From NCBI RefSeq assembly GCF_000485595.1, contig NW_014577063.1, forward strand, positions 480,632 through 510,074: DNA of 29,443 nt. Reading direction: 5' to 3'. The notes under the pieces are model-generated. The model was not told the DNA's origin. It worked only from the letters and a program-made list of their open reading frames with translations, and made no database searches. The stretch comes from Priapulus caudatus. Its lineage: Eukaryota; Priapulida; Priapulimorpha; Priapulimorphida; Priapulidae. Within the stretch, counting starts at the first letter, position 1; every line of letters begins with the position of its first letter. Below, piece after piece: positions 20,548 through 29,443 of this stretch. The translations under genes and the position numbers were made by a program.

Positions 20548-21300
20548 CTGCAAAGATAAGTCGAACGAAATTACGACAAGCATGCAAGAGTGCACACACA
20601 TCCAGTTATAGATACGTGTCAATTGTTAAATGGGCTTGTCATGCACCACACTGTGCAACTTCCTATTTCTAGATTTCTAGTACAGATAACAACTGATCGT
20701 GATCTGCTAAATGTCATACACTTGCTGGTATATTTCTTGGAGAAGAGGTTATATATCAACAGAGCAGTTACATTCCATCGATGTGTGCAGATGGGATTGG
20801 CTATATTTAATTTAACCCTAACCCTAGGGTAGCACGAATATTGGAAGCTCCTTTTAAAAAATACCATATTGCCTAGCCTAAACATTGATATCATAATGTG
20901 GCACCAGTGCTAACACACCTACGCGCATTTTGTGAAAATAACGATGTACGGGTGTTCTAAGACGTTAGACCTACTTCAGACACTTGCAAGCAAGACCAGA
21001 AATATTGTAGTGGTTGGAAAAATATGAGAACGGTCAGGAAGACAGTTTGAAAGTTACTTTAATTGCATGCTAAATATGTTGTGCAGCCATCGCTGTGTTT
21101 GGCCTATTTTTCTAGCAACCGCAGAGATACTCGCTTAAAGTGTGCAAGCCATGTCTCTGTGCCAGTAAACGATGACATGTGGTTTCCCCGACATATATAT
21201 AAGGCCACACATAAATAATTTATTATTTGCCATAACCTGACCTATAATCTATTAGGCAAATTCATGGCAAAACTAGACAGAAGGCACTCACGGAGAGTGC
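20548..21300. other. No exon recognised; CerS upstream intron or flank
   Basis: Exon A begins in phase 0, so at least one upstream coding exon is expected. I looked for the CerS1 N-terminal pattern on the minus strand here and further right and did not find it. A telomere-like CCCTAACCCTAGGGT lies at 20816-20830. Confidence 0.4.
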
Positions 21301-21353
21301 ATACCTCCGCGAGCGTGTAACATGTATGTGTATAACAGCTGGCTCACTGCTGG

Positions 21354-21484
21354 CTGCTGCTGACTGGACGCCCTAAGGCGAGCTGCTGCTGACTGGACGC
21401 CCTAAGGCGAGCTGCTGCTGACTGGACGCCCTAAGGCGAGCTGCTGCTGACTCGACGCCCTAAGGCGAGCTGAGCTGCTGCTGA
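21354..21484. repeat. 29-bp tandem repeat (CTGCTGCTGACTGGACGCCC...)
   Basis: Four and a half copies of a 29-bp unit made of CTGCTGCTGACTGGACG and CCCTAAGGCGAG, almost identical to each other, with one C/G variant in the last copy. Near-identity suggests recent expansion. Confidence 0.9.
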
Positions 21485-21498
21485 ATCGATCGCTACAA

Positions 21499-21539
21499 AC
21501 GCACGCACGCACGCACACACACGCACACGCACACGCACG

Positions 21540-21596
<57 letters not shown>
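21499..21596. repeat. (CA)n / (CGCA)n microsatellite
   Basis: A CGCA-rich left part runs into about 26 uninterrupted CA units. The reverse-strand cysteine/valine open frames are artefacts of it. Confidence 0.95.
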
Positions 21597-21598
<2 letters not shown>

Positions 21599-22620
21599 GA
21601 GACCGATCGCATTACCTCCCCTGCAACTCCGTTGCGCGGAGGTAATAAGAACAAGTGGCATGTAAATTATTCCATTTCTATAACCAGTGTCCACTATTAA
21701 TTTATCATTTAAACAATGTGCAAAAAATGACTACAAACGTAGGACACCCATACACGACTGTCTTTTCAATGACCTGTCCAGTAGGTCAGGGGGTGAGTCA
21801 GTGGGTAGCAATCTACAGTCATGGCATTCCAAGTTCCAGGCTTAATAACAATGTTTAGTGAAGGTAACTGACCCTACAAATACTCTAGCCCACATTTCCT
21901 ATACAATTTTCTTATGATATCGCACAAGCACCCTTTTCAGGCACAAGCTACCTCTGTACCTATTAAGTAGAATGCGTTCTGTAGCCAATGGTCACACAGC
22001 ATTTTCAGAGTATGATTGCAAGCATGCTGGAGAACGGTAATATTTTAGCTGTTAATCACACGGCTGCACCTCTTGTGAGTCAATGGCACTGAGGGTGAAC
22101 GTGCCTCAAGCTAACAACTGGTTTTTGATTGCCCACATCGGCAGGCATCCAGCCAACAGGCGTCTGGTTTTCCTATATTTATCATGCCCATACATAGTGA
22201 AGTCCCATGACGAAATGTATGCTCAATGCATTTTATAGAAATAACTGGATTTTGGGTGATGACATTTTAAAGTATAATTTTGAGGATGTGGCCTTGCAAA
22301 ACCAAGACTACACGAGTAGGGGCTTCAGTAAGTACAGTGTGCAAAGAAAAACGTATATATAATCCATCCTCTTGAGGGCCAATGTGTGGACCAAAGATGA
22401 AAGAGCACAATGTAGAGTGCATATATATATATATATATAGAAACCAATGAATAGGGAGGGGGGTCTCATTTCAGAGGTACATCACTTGTCTGCCTTTATG
22501 GTTTATACTATTGCTACAGTTCAACTCTGCATCAACGCCAAGTATCATGCACTACACCTAGATAGATAGCCTTTAATGTTTACATTTCTAATCGATAAAC
22601 TTGAACATGGTTCATACAGG

Positions 22621-22850
22621 ACTGAAAATTTCAAGGACTTTTCAAGGACTTTTTATGGACATTTTATCGGAAATTCAAGGACATTTTATGATTATCAAAC
22701 ATTTTATCGAAATTTATACACAGAATAAAACATACCTGGATTAATTTAATAATAACCCTATTCTTAATCACTGTCACCTGTAAAACTTACCTGGATCCCA
22801 TTAAATTTAATAAAGGCCGGAGACCCTGGAAAAACCCTGTAGAAGGGACG
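22621..22850. repeat. Repeat with TTCAAGGACTTTT units
   Basis: Near 22630-22690 the words TTCAAGGACTTTT and TTCAAGGACATTTTAT recur, and AACATTTTATCGAAATT follows. ACCTGGATTAATTTAATAATAA (22735) and CCTGGATCCCATTAAATTTAATAA (22791) are diverged direct copies. A related GGACCTTCCAGGACTTTCC sequence is at 28440-28460. No coding content. The stretch 21655-22620 shows only a short TA run (22421-22439). Confidence 0.5.
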
Positions 22851-22924
22851 CGCCTAGAAACCTACAGACCCTAGACCCGTCCGACGCAACGCTCTCTATT
22901 ATTCCTAACACTAACTAACAATGC

Positions 22925-24018
22925 CGGGACTCGCAGGAGCGACAGCGCTCACTGCTAACGTCTTACGTGGCGGTGAGGATGTATCAGGAACCTTCTCAAA
23001 GGAATGTTCGTTGGGATCGCTATGAGAAGTTGCCACGAGATGGCGCGTACGTTTAAGTGTCTTAGAGATTAAAGATGGAAGCTCCCGTCGGTACGTAGTA
23101 GCAACAACTATTTGCAAGACAGAATAGGTAAGCACTCATCCATTTACCTAAGGCAAGCCTACAGGCTGAAATAGAGAGCTGCCACCTGTAACTAATTAAC
23201 GCAAGCAAAAACTACACAGTACTATAACCACCACATGCCTGCGAGTGGCCACTGGCAGTGGCATCGTTACATGTAAACACACTGACAGTACAGAATGCCA
23301 TAGAAATTATACAATTTAAGGAGCATAAACCTTCTTCAACCAAATATTAGCTTTTTGAAATTTCACTATTAGACATTGTAGCCTCATACATCCAGGCATG
23401 TATAGATTCTCTAGGCAAACCCGCCAGTATCAAATTCTTTCTAACAGTAAACAAATCCATGTTTAACCCTCCTCTTGAGGGTCAAAAGGTTATCCGACAC
23501 TTACTCTTCGCATGTCGAGCAGAAAGCTACATTTCATGGTCCTTTCAATAAAGCCATAAAGATGCTAGGTCACCGCTAGAAACAAAAAAGTTTTTCAATC
23601 GCTCCGTCAGACCATGTGCGTCAGAAAATGTCTAAAATCTGCCCTGTGCCCCATTGACCTTTGACCTGTGACTCTAATTTCGGCACAGTGATGGCTTTTC
23701 CTACCATGATGCTATACACGACTATCACGAGCCTAGTCGAGCCGTTTAAATTTTGTGCGCATTCTGCATTTCCTCCCTATACCTCAAGTTAAAGGGGAAT
23801 GTTCCCCCTTCTTTTACACCTCTTGACCTTTGACCTTTGACCCCAGCTTCGACATCCCAACTCGTTTGACGATCCCCCCGATGTGCCGAATATTCGTGAC
23901 CGTACGTCAAGCGCGTTAAGATTTGTGCCCAACTGTTGACGCACGGCCGGACGCACGGCAGACGCACGCTAATTGCGATTCTACAAGCTGCATCTGACTA
24001 CGTCAGATGAGCTAAAAA
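22925..24018 (+). repeat. Compound dispersed repeat, copy B
   Basis: It aligns with copy A as Y (about 22945-23450), X (23453-23560) and a single Z (23561-24018), closing with ATCTGACTACGTCAGATGAG and CTAAAA. AAATGTTCGTTGGG, AACTAATTAACGCA and CTGACAGTACAGAATGCC are shared landmarks. Copy B lacks the extra X fragment and the second Z. Divergence is mostly single-base indels. Confidence 0.85.
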
Positions 24019-24350
24019 CCAACTCGGCTATAAGCATAAGCATGTCATAAGAATAGTCCATAAATAATTGTTACGACTGGTCATAAGAATAGCCACGGCG
24101 TTTAATAAACCCTTCTAAACACTTGTCACTTCAAGTTCTACAACATACCTACTGACTGATTTTACTGACTTACTGTAATTTGTGAACATCATTTAATTGT
24201 CTATCGTGTCTATAGCTTTCAATTAACACAATTTTTATTGAGGTTTGCACATTATTGATGGTACAAAATTTCTTTTTATTACAGGCAAGGATTCTTTTTT
24301 AAGAGAAGCAGTTTTAATTGAGCAACCATCGACGTACATTATAGAAACGA

Positions 24351-24387
24351 AGAGTATATATGGGAGAACTCCCATTATATATACTCT
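24351..24387. repeat. Hairpin AGAGTATATATGGGAG / CTCCCAT...ATACTCT
   Basis: A nearly perfect inverted repeat with a 2-nt loop; the right arm has two extra bases. The surrounding 24019-24830 is AT-rich with AAT runs and no recognised gene; the open frame through it (24245-24433) resembles nothing I know. Confidence 0.7.
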
Positions 24388-24834
24388 TGATAATTATAAT
24401 ATGTGTAATTTTTTATGTGAAAATAATAAATAATATTATATATATAAATTATAAATAATTTATAAACCAAAATGAATCACAATTGTGACGGTAGATGGGT
24501 GCTATACCCGCTTTGATGTTTCTTAGCATAATCATTATATATCATAATTAAATAATAATATAATAATAATAGTACAAATCATAATATGTTCATAGCAGAA
24601 ATTTTGCATTAAACGATATTGTCAATTGAAATCTTGTAAAACGAACCAGCACGAGTTGTGACACCACAGATTCTGTTGTTATCTGCGGTGTCTATATAAT
24701 ATGCTATATAATTGCAAACCCTACCTAATTTGCATAATTTTTTTTTTAATATCAAAACCACTAGCCCTTATTCAGTTCACATACCAAAACATGAGCAAAA
24801 TCCGTTGAACCTGAACTGATTAATTGGCAATTCC

Positions 24835-25108
24835 ATTTTTGCCAAAAAATTTCCGTGGCTCGAAAGTACGTCGACTGGGCGTGGCTCCAAAATAGGACGT
24901 TTAATATGGGGACATAGCAGTAACAACTATACCCAATTTCAAAACATGTGGGTCTTGAAAAACGGTTCCTGAGTTATCGTTGACCGTGAGCCAAATGTTC
25001 GACCGGACGAACGGACGGAACGACGTACGACGGACGACGACCCATGCAAATAGCTCGTCAGCTTGACGATGCAAGGTGAGCCTAAAAATCATGGGTCGGG
25101 GACAGCAA
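24835..25108. repeat. Repeat with hairpin end AGCTTGACGAT, copy 1
   Basis: A GTCCGT-type repeat: GGACGAACGGACGGAACGAC leads to GCAAATAGCTCGTCAGCTTG, ACGATGCAAGGTGAG and CCTAAAAATCATGGGTCGGG. The closing hairpin has the same plan as the one ending the repeats at 16054 and 24018 (AGCTNNNCTTGAC/GTCAAG...GAGCTAAAA) but a different sequence. It breaks at 25108 where a different element begins. Confidence 0.7.
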
Positions 25109-25710
25109 TAGGGGTGTAACGTATACCGGTATATCGGATATTGGGCAATATCATTTTGAAAACTCGATATATACTGCGGAGATTACAACTTCCCGATATC
25201 GATATTTTACGATACGGTGGTATAACAAAGAAATAAAATTAATTGAATCGCCTTATGTCTATATCTGTTAATGGGCTGAAAATTATGAGCTGGCGTGTAT
25301 ACATTACACAAGCACAATGCGCCTGCAGCGACGCACTACAGTATTACGGCCCACCACTACCATGGAGCACTGCGCGGCAGAAGTGGGGCAGGGCCGTGTG
25401 CGCACAGGCGAGAGCACGGCACACTCAGGGAGATCTATAAATAAGTCCTATGCCTCACCGAGTGCCGCGCCGCCGCCGCGACTACCTGAAGCGGGCACAC
25501 TGTTTCTAGTTTCAGTTTTAGTTTCAGTATGCCAGTATGAGCCCAATTATGGCAGGCAGGGGTATTGTGTATTCCATGCTACTATTCCGGGTTTGTCTAA
25601 TTCAGGGAAGCGCGGTAACGGGAGATCTTGCCATATTTTTCAGGCGTGTTGTGTTATGAACCAATCAGATTGTAATCGGGTGTTCGTGCGTCTAGCTTCC
25701 AGCTGTGAAG

Positions 25711-26205
25711 TAAGATGGTGAAGGAGGAGGAAGGGAGAAAGAGAAGGTGGGTGAGAAGGAGGAGGGGAGATTAGCTGGTGGAGAAGGGAAGGGGAGAAAG
25801 GGAGAAGGTGGTGGAAAAAAAGGGAAAGGGGAGAAGCTGTGGAGAAGGAAAGAAGGGTGTGGAGGAGGGGAGAAGCTAGTGGATGAAGCTGGTGGAGAAG
25901 GGAGAAGGAAGAAAGGGAAAGGTGGTGAGAAGAAGGGAGGGAGGAAGCTGGTGGACGAAGGGAGGAGAGAAGCTGGCTGAGAGATGAAGAAGGGAAGGAA
26001 GGAAAGCTGGTGGAGAAGGTGGTGGAGAAGGAGAGATGTGCAGGAGAGAGGAGCCCGTCCACCGACCTCCTCGCGTTCTCCACGCAGCGTCTGCCCTCGC
26101 TCCTTCGCGCGGAGCGCAGCTTCTGGCGCCCCTCCTCCACCACCTTCTCCCTTCTCCCCCTCCTCCTTCTCCAGCCACTTCTCCCTCCTTCTCCGACGCG
26201 CGATT
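25711..26205. repeat. Purine tract followed by pyrimidine tract
   Basis: About 350 bases are almost all purine (units like AGCTGGTGGAGAAGG recur at 25771, 25873, 25948, 26007), then after a mixed 60-base centre about 100 are almost all pyrimidine. GGAGAAGGTGGTGGA (26012-26026) and TCCACCACCTTCTCC (26136-26150) are exact inverse copies, so the strand can fold back or form triplex DNA. All open frames here are low complexity. Confidence 0.85.
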
Positions 26206-26492
26206 ACATCTGAGTTGGTTTATGAACACAAAGCCATCGTGACAAAATAAGCAAATATCTCTGTACCGCCTGAATATGAGACAAACCGAGGTATTCAGTA
26301 CGAGCGGGTGACATGTTACGGCAACGAGGGTGCCTGTCAGGCGTGAATATCTATTGCCGTGCTTCTGTCGCGAAGAGAGAGAGACGAGAGAGAGATATCG
26401 TCATTTCTATATTATTTTTATACCTACTAATTATTTTTTTACTATATCATGCATGATATATCACTTCCCAATACGTGAGTGGAGAGAGAGAG

Positions 26493-26514
26493 TGCAATAC
26501 GGTGTCGTATTGCA
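26493..26514. repeat. 9-bp hairpin TGCAATACG-GTGT-CGTATTGCA
   Basis: A perfect stem with a 4-nt loop, near a second palindrome TATATCATGCATGATATA (26443-26460). Both lie in the segment bounded by direct repeats. Confidence 0.7.
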
Positions 26515-26638
26515 ATATATTGCAAATACGGTTTTTCGGTCGCAAATAGCTCACTCCCATACGAAAGATATATATATACTTACGGAAGTATGACGACCCA
26601 TGGCAATAGCTCAGCTTGACGATGTCAAGGTGAGCTAA

Positions 26639-26683
26639 AAATCATGGGTCGGGGACAGCAAACATAGAATTTTTTAAGGATGG
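26639..26683 (-). mobile_element. Half-copy of the GGCCATCCTTAAAAAATT TIR family
   Basis: On the minus strand it reads GGCCATCCTTAAAAAATTCT, ATGTTTGCTGTCC and CCGACCCATGATTTTTAGCTC, identical in plan to the left end of 18915-19176 and then running into the AGCTTGAC hairpin repeat. It shows that the 262-bp intronic element is a short version of a longer family that includes the hairpin segment. Confidence 0.75.
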
Positions 26684-26955
26684 CCTAAACTCCACTCCAT
26701 AACATTCATTAATATCCATGGTAACCATGGAACAACTTTTCAAATATGTCTATCATAATCATGCTACTTGAGCAGGGCCCTCCATAATATGACAGGATAT
26801 TTCAAATTCTATCTTGCTGCCGAGTGGCTGAAGGTCATTTTGTGTAAAAATTTCAACTCCGTAACATGCCACTCCATAACAATGACTGTTATGGAACAAT
26901 GACTGTTATGGAGTTGAGCTCTACTGTTACGGAGTTGTGATATGTGCTTAAAATG

Positions 26956-27295
26956 TCAAATATTTGTTTACAATATGATGTCAGGCCCTCTGCTCTTTAG
27001 GTCTTTTTTACTTTATATAGGACTACACAAAGTTGAAAACATATTTGTAGCTATAGTATCATTTCACTGGGAAATGGAATTTTAGTGATTTTGTTACGGA
27101 GTTGAAATTTGTCATTTTGTGTATGACCCTACTAAATATTTCAACTGTTGTTTACAATTATGATGTCAGGCCCTCTGCTCTTTAGGTCTTGTTCATTATT
27201 ACTTTAGATAGGATTACACATAAATATTAATTTTGTAACAGATTATTATTTCAGTGCAATGGAATTTTAATGATTCTGTTACGGAGTTGAAGTTT
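26956..27295 (+). repeat. Tandem duplication, two diverged units of about 180 bp
   Basis: Two direct copies begin with AAATATTT and TGTTTACAAT near 26956 and 27134. They share ATGATGTCAGGCCCTCTGC and the following TCTTTAGGTCTT, then a TATATAGGA/TAGATAGGA-type stretch, and each ends with TGGAATTTTA and the forward motif GTTACGGAGTTGA. The motif is thus part of the repeat unit. Divergence is moderate, with small indels. Confidence 0.8.
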
Positions 27296-27400
27296 GTGTT
27301 GAAGTTGTAGACCATTAATAACTTTCCAATAGCTCTCCCCCCACCTCATTGAGACTGTGTACATTACGGCACTCTTGGATAGATTTTGTTTCAATTTCAG

Positions 27401-27578
27401 GCATCTCAAAATGCCTTTGACTAATAGTGAAAGGCAACGGCGCTTTAGAGATCGCATCAAGGCAGACCCTGCTAAGAGAGCAAACTTCAGGGGTTTTTCC
27501 AGAAATTTCAACTCCGTAACAACATTTCAACTTCGTAACATCATTTTGTCGAATTCTAAAAATAAATCTACCAAATAA
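27401..27578 (+). pseudogene. Fragment of a transposon-like ORF (SERQRRFRDR motif)
   Basis: After TTTCAATTTCAG (ending 27400) an ATG at 27411-27413 opens MPLTNSERQRRFRDRIKADP and continues AKRANF. A basic start of this type (RRxRxxxKxDPxKR) resembles the N-terminus of uncharacterised multicopy ORFs that I associate with mobile elements in aquatic animals. After ANF the frame runs into a copy pair of the local GTTACGGAGTTGA motif (reverse orientation) and loses any family character, stopping at 27576-27578. I therefore read it as a truncated 5' coding piece. The family assignment is from memory and weak. Confidence 0.3.
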
Positions 27579-29039
27579 ATAAAAATGATTTCCTCCAAAA
27601 AACCAACCTGAATACTATAATAGTCAAGTGTCTGGTCAGTTTTAAATTGTTTTATTTTTGTATGGATCATCATGGAAAATCCTTTCTTTGGAAATCGTTA
27701 CGGAGTTGAAAGGGCCTAGAGACACCCAGAGATTAAATTCCCTCACCATTAAAAAAATTGGACGAATTAAGCGATGCTCAATTCCTGGTTGTACTCCTAA
27801 GTGCCTAGTCTACCTGTGATAAAAATGTAGAGGTGTTGCTTGCATGTTTTTTTCCTTAAAAATCAATTCCCCAACTTGTGCCCTTATTGAGAAAATTACC
27901 CATAAACCTTAAATGATAGAGTAAAATGTCAAAGAATGTGGCTCTAAACCAGAATGACTTATTTCTATACCCACAACACAGTCATCTATTTTGGTTGTCA
28001 GCAACAAGTTCAGGCCATTGCTACCATAACAACTATATTCTATGCTACAGTGTACTAAAACATTCAAACTTACAAGTTGGGTGAGACATACATGTTGCCT
28101 AAAATCAACTGTAAAAAATATTACAGCATTTCAGACAAATTCCTAAAACTACAAATTTTTCATATAAGTTGACAAATGCAGAGCTATTTTTCTGATAATT
28201 TTTCCCCTTTTTCTTCATTAAGAAGTTCTACTCAAGTTTCCTAGTTTTCCAGAATTTAAAAGATCTATTTTCCAAGGCTATGATATCTTAGCCAAATGAA
28301 ATCTTTCCGCCTCACATCGTCTAATGACTGATTAGTGAACCTTTTGTATGAAGCAAATTTTATTACCTCGAATAAAACAGACATGTCCTCCATTTTATGG
28401 ATATTCTCAGGTCAAGATTTGTCTTAACACATTTTTCAGGACCTTCCAGGACTTTCCCGTCCCATAACGCATTTTTCGGGGCTTAGCAGATGAGGAAATA
28501 TTAAAAAGGCCAATTCTAGGACTTCCAGGAAGGTTTTCTATGTGTACGAACCCTGCGTGCCATCACATTTGCAGTCAGGTACAGAACTATGCTAGACCAA
28601 GTGCCTGTCGCTCGCTACTGCAAGGGAATGATTAACAGTATGCACTCTTGCAACTAAAATGATGAATATTTACCAAGCCAATGAGCTTTTAACTCTGTCT
28701 GATGTGACATGTCATTGACCTAATGACAAATGAACGAGCAGGTGGCATATAAAATTATAATTATGTTTACTACTGACTCCAAACAGATAGTAAACTATTC
28801 AAGAACTCTTAGCTAGTTTGATAATAGTAAATTTTCAACTGGGGAAAATAAATGGTCCAGTCCCAAAAAATAGTGATTTGCTTTGTGTATGTTAGTTGTT
28901 GACACCAATATTACTGACTTATCCATGGGGTCAGTTTACTCATGATGTTTTAACAATATGCAAATAGCAGTTGACGCTACTTAAATCATGATTTCCCGAT
29001 AATGGACATTTTCCAACCATTTTAAAGAAATAAACTCTG

Positions 29040-29290
29040 GTTTAAAGGCTAACTCAGGTCGCCCTTACGACCTAGTCGCCAACAAAATTTGAAGATCGTA
29101 CGTCAAAAACCGGCCAGACCATGAGTTCTCTTGCGATCAAAAATACGGTCGCCGACTGCAATCGCAGGAATAGAAACGGTTCCATTTCTATGCGGTGGTC
29201 GGCGACAAATCGTGAGTGGCAGCCAATCACCGCTATGTGTCGAGTCACATGATTATCAAAAGTCACGTGATTAACAAAATGGAGCCTACA
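29040..29290. repeat. Inverted-repeat-rich segment at the window end
   Basis: GGTCGCCGAC (29148-29157) and GTCGGCGAC (29200-29208) are near-inverse, enclosing ATAGAAACGGTTCCATTTCTAT (a hairpin, 29169-29190). GTCACATGATTATCAAAAG and GTCACGTGATTAACAAAA follow in tandem. This is probably the middle of a TIR element, with borders unclear. Between 27710 and 29039 I see nothing I can name. Confidence 0.45.
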
Positions 29291-29443
29291 CAGCAGTTTA
29301 CAAGGAGGGATTATTGCACAAACCCTTTCTCAAATATATATAGTTTTCCGTATATCACAGGGAATTTTTAAAATTCTTTTTCTGCACCTGTGATTATAAC
29401 GATTTTCAGAAAATTGAGGATAGATTTACGAAGTTACTTGTTT

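Larger units (their letters stand above)
21302..21648. mobile_element. Possible TIR element holding a 29-bp tandem repeat and CA run
   Basis: ACCTCCGCG near 21303 and CGCGGAGGT near 21635 are inverse ends. The right end with GGAGGTAATAAGAACAA (21638-21654) recurs exactly at 16628-16644, which shows that this is a dispersed family border. The left border is tentative. Confidence 0.5.
25036..26661. mobile_element. Segment bounded by about 70-bp direct repeats
   Basis: 25036-25108 and 26592-26661 are direct copies with a few indels (GACGACCCATG...ATCATGGGTCGGGGACAGCAA). Between them, 25109 begins AGGGGTGTAACG followed by GATATCGATATTTTACGATA and CGGTGGTAT, a start I associate with hAT-type elements. 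The interior has a GC-rich block (25310-25490), a TATA-like CTATAAATAAG (25435-25445), a purine/pyrimidine tract and small palindromes, but no transposase. The direct repeats could be two separate repeat copies rather than a duplication. Confidence 0.55.
26853..27709. repeat. Cluster of the motif GTTACGGAGTTGA in both orientations
   Basis: Forward copies lie at 26905-26917 (GTTATGGAGTTGA), 26926-26937, 27093-27105, 27278-27290 and 27697-27709. Reverse copies (TCAACTCCGTAAC) lie at 26853-26865, 27508-27520 and 27527-27539 (one mismatch), with a degenerate reverse copy at 26869-26880. Nine copies of a 12-13 bp word in 0.86 kb cannot be chance. The motif sits on either side of the transposon-like ORF fragment at 27401-27578, which suggests subterminal transposase-binding repeats or a satellite derived from them. 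Confidence 0.85.

Noticed and set aside
21402-21694. Cys/Val-rich minus-strand open frames
   Set aside because: Direct translation of the CA microsatellite and 29-bp repeats.
22735-22850. Exon ending in GGATCCAG|GTAAGT on the minus strand as the CerS N-terminus
   Set aside because: Good donor-like sequence but within a duplicated AT-rich repeat, and the translation has no CerS character.
24245-24433. Possible exon after a TTTTTATTACAG acceptor
   Set aside because: The frame runs through a hairpin and AT repeats, with no family resemblance and no convincing donor.
25640-26250. Open frames of up to 167 codons on both strands
   Set aside because: Ser/Pro/Leu- or Gly/Lys/Glu-rich products of the purine/pyrimidine tract, without domains or splice structure.
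1-29443. CRISPR array, prokaryotic operon or phage system
   Set aside because: No spaced direct repeats, no ribosome-binding-site-led gene series; the spliced CerS gene shows eukaryotic nuclear DNA.

Overview
This window looks like nuclear DNA from a marine invertebrate animal. It is AT-rich, sparse in genes, full of microsatellites and short terminal-inverted-repeat (TIR) elements, and carries TTAGGG-type telomere-like repeats. The exact phylum (echinoderm, hemichordate, cephalochordate, mollusc or other) cannot be fixed from the sequence alone. There is one assembly gap of about 10 N at 18158-18167.

The one gene I recognise with confidence is a ceramide synthase 1-like (CerS1/LASS1, TLC domain) gene on the minus strand. 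Five coding exons can be placed with splice sites and matching phases: 20547-20385, 19369-19189, 16827-16677, 12457-12336 and 11577-11418 (terminal, less certain). Two pieces are not visible. The N-terminal exon(s) upstream of 20547 are missing, and so is the exon with the rest of the Lag1 motif (the LHD region), which should lie between 19189 and 16827, the intron holding the N gap. The product would be an ER membrane enzyme that N-acylates sphingoid bases. At the left edge, 425-508 (+) looks like the last coding exon of another gene and ends in a CaaX box (CVLL), possibly a Ras-type GTPase.

The rest is repeats. From left to right: a foldback element (2450-2845); a 15-bp minisatellite (2945-3030); a 64-bp perfect palindrome whose loop is telomere-like repeat (3304-3512); repeat and microsatellite DNA (3.5-5.2 kb); a TATA box followed by a CTCF-like site (5.9 kb); two members of one TIR family (7101-7272, 9281-9727); two other TIR elements (7990-8421, 8500-8982); and a tRNA-like SINE remnant (13.93-14.0 kb). 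A compound repeat with TTGACCTTTGACC motifs and hairpin ends lies in a CerS intron (14.25-16.05 kb) and again at 22.93-24.02 kb. An hAT-like element (16963-17261) and another TIR element (18915-19176) lie in the gap-containing CerS intron. Further right are a 29-bp tandem repeat with a CA run (21.3-21.65 kb), a segment flanked by about 70-bp direct repeats that contains a purine/pyrimidine mirror tract (25.04-26.66 kb), and a 0.86-kb cluster of the motif GTTACGGAGTTGA in both orientations (26.85-27.71 kb) around a possible broken transposon ORF.

Only the CerS exons form a coherent gene. Its introns have been heavily colonised by mobile elements, one of which sits 12 nt from a splice donor. 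Most longer open frames elsewhere are low-complexity or repeat-derived and are left out.
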